Shown here one piece after another: positions 33,021 through 33,452 of a stretch of 33,452 bases of DNA (position 1 is the stretch's first letter; every line of letters begins with the position of its first letter). Under the pieces are notes generated by a model. The model saw only the letters and a program-made list of their open reading frames with translations, had not been told where the DNA came from and ran no database searches. The position numbers and the translations under genes were made by a program. This DNA is from Alphaproteobacteria bacterium (lineage in GTDB: Bacteria; Pseudomonadota; Alphaproteobacteria; Rickettsiales; SXRF01): assembly GCA_020054105.1 (NCBI GenBank), contig JAGVLW010000057.1:1-33452 (forward strand), written 5' to 3'.

Positions 33021-33452
33021 ATGAAATGGATTAAAGTCACTTTCTTAATTTTAATTTTTGTTAGCACTTCCGGCTACCGGTTCCGCTGCTATTGGGCATG
33101 CGTCGACCAAACCTCGACACAGCATGACTATATCGAGCAGCGCGACCGCTGCCGCAGCTATGCACAGACCAAACTCGATTTCGCCATGAAAAATCAGAGA
33201 GAAGCGGACGATAGAACGCGCAAAGCCACCCTGGTCAGGCTGTTCAACGAATGCATGGCGGCCAATGGCTGGAACATCGCCGACACCAGGCCCATTGCCC
33301 CCGCACCTGCCCCGGCGGCTCCCGCCCCCGTTGTGCCGCCGGTCGATGTCTCGGCCAAAAGCGCCGCTTACGAAAGGGCGCCCCTGTCACGTTCCTCCGA
33401 ATGCAATTTCGCGCGCTATGCCGCCGACACGTCGAGCAACGCCGCCGCCCGC
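33021..33452 (+). CDS. Exported cysteine-containing protein of unknown function (partial, runs off the window)
   Basis: ATG at 33021 opens a frame of 144 codons that continues past the window edge. The N-terminus MKWIKVTFLILIFVSTSGYRFRC is a signal-peptide-like hydrophobic helix. CYWACVDQ, RDRCRSYAQTKLDF, FNECMAANGW and later SECNFARYAADT follow, so cysteines recur at regular distances. A proline/alanine linker (APAPAPAAPAPVVPP) lies near residue 97. The repeated C-x-x-x-x-A pattern around a linker suggests two similar Cys-containing segments in the cell envelope. I do not recognise the family, and the stop codon is not seen. Confidence 0.65.
   Translation, partial: MKWIKVTFLILIFVSTSGYRFRCYWACVDQTSTQHDYIEQRDRCRSYAQTKLDFAMKNQREADDRTRKATLVRLFNECMAANGWNIADTRPIAPAPAPAAPAPVVPPVDVSAKSAAYERAPLSRSSECNFARYAADTSSNAAAR

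Overview
The window looks like a piece of an alphaproteobacterial chromosome. The strongest evidence is a CtrA-type master cell-cycle regulator, a ChpT-type phosphotransferase encoded beside a CheY-like regulator and CheR, flagellar FliI/FliJ, PstA with an extended N-terminal region, a magnesium-type HemB and a PAS_5-type protein. Most genes are GC-rich and tightly packed on both strands. I cannot name the genus; a free-living, flagellated organism is the simplest reading. I saw no prophage, insertion sequence with a transposase, rRNA operon or CRISPR array.

Layout. 1-2600: the end of glmM overlapping thiD, then a convergent membrane protein of unknown function and a gamma-carbonic-anhydrase-like protein. 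2600-4801 (minus strand): a palindromic repeat, argC, rpsI and rplM. 4886-10957 (minus strand): a PAS protein, then trpS-phoR-pstC-pstA-pstB reading away from a divergent promoter region shared with hemB. 11029-15131 (plus strand): hemB, a two-partner-secretion-type outer-membrane transporter and a secreted proline-rich protein with its own strong promoter and terminator. 15203-19289 (plus strand): ubiX, a small YdcH-like protein, an RlmD/RumA-like rRNA methyltransferase and lepA, which carries an in-frame amber codon. 19270-24127: a GT87-like membrane protein, tRNA-Ala(GGC), an epimerase, pirin divergent from a CsoR/FrmR-family repressor, and an LplT-like transporter. 24128-25067: a multi-hairpin repeat and an orphan gene with a possible Cys-His-Asp triad. 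25070-30520: fliJ and fliI, divergent ctrA with a CtrA box, a lower-GC orphan, then chpT-cheY-cheR. 30765-33452: an S24-type repressor convergent with a degenerate NtrC-like protein, and a truncated exported protein.

Working together: PhoR with PstCAB makes a phosphate sensing and uptake unit, although PstS, PhoU and PhoB are not in view. ChpT, CtrA, FliI/FliJ, CheY-like and CheR link cell-cycle phosphorelay to motility.

The most unusual signal is a set of four intergenic elements with one architecture: imperfect tandem 7-mers (8-mers in one case) followed by an inverted copy of the array. Their base sequences differ, but all lie at gene 5' ends (PAS gene, trpS/hemB, lepA, fliJ). At trpS/hemB the two arms encode the first residues of both proteins. 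Other points of interest are the lepA amber codon, the NtrC-like protein that has lost its phospho-Asp, GAFTGA and Walker B residues, the non-canonical CsoR-family sensor site, and a TpsB-like transporter without a recognisable TpsA.
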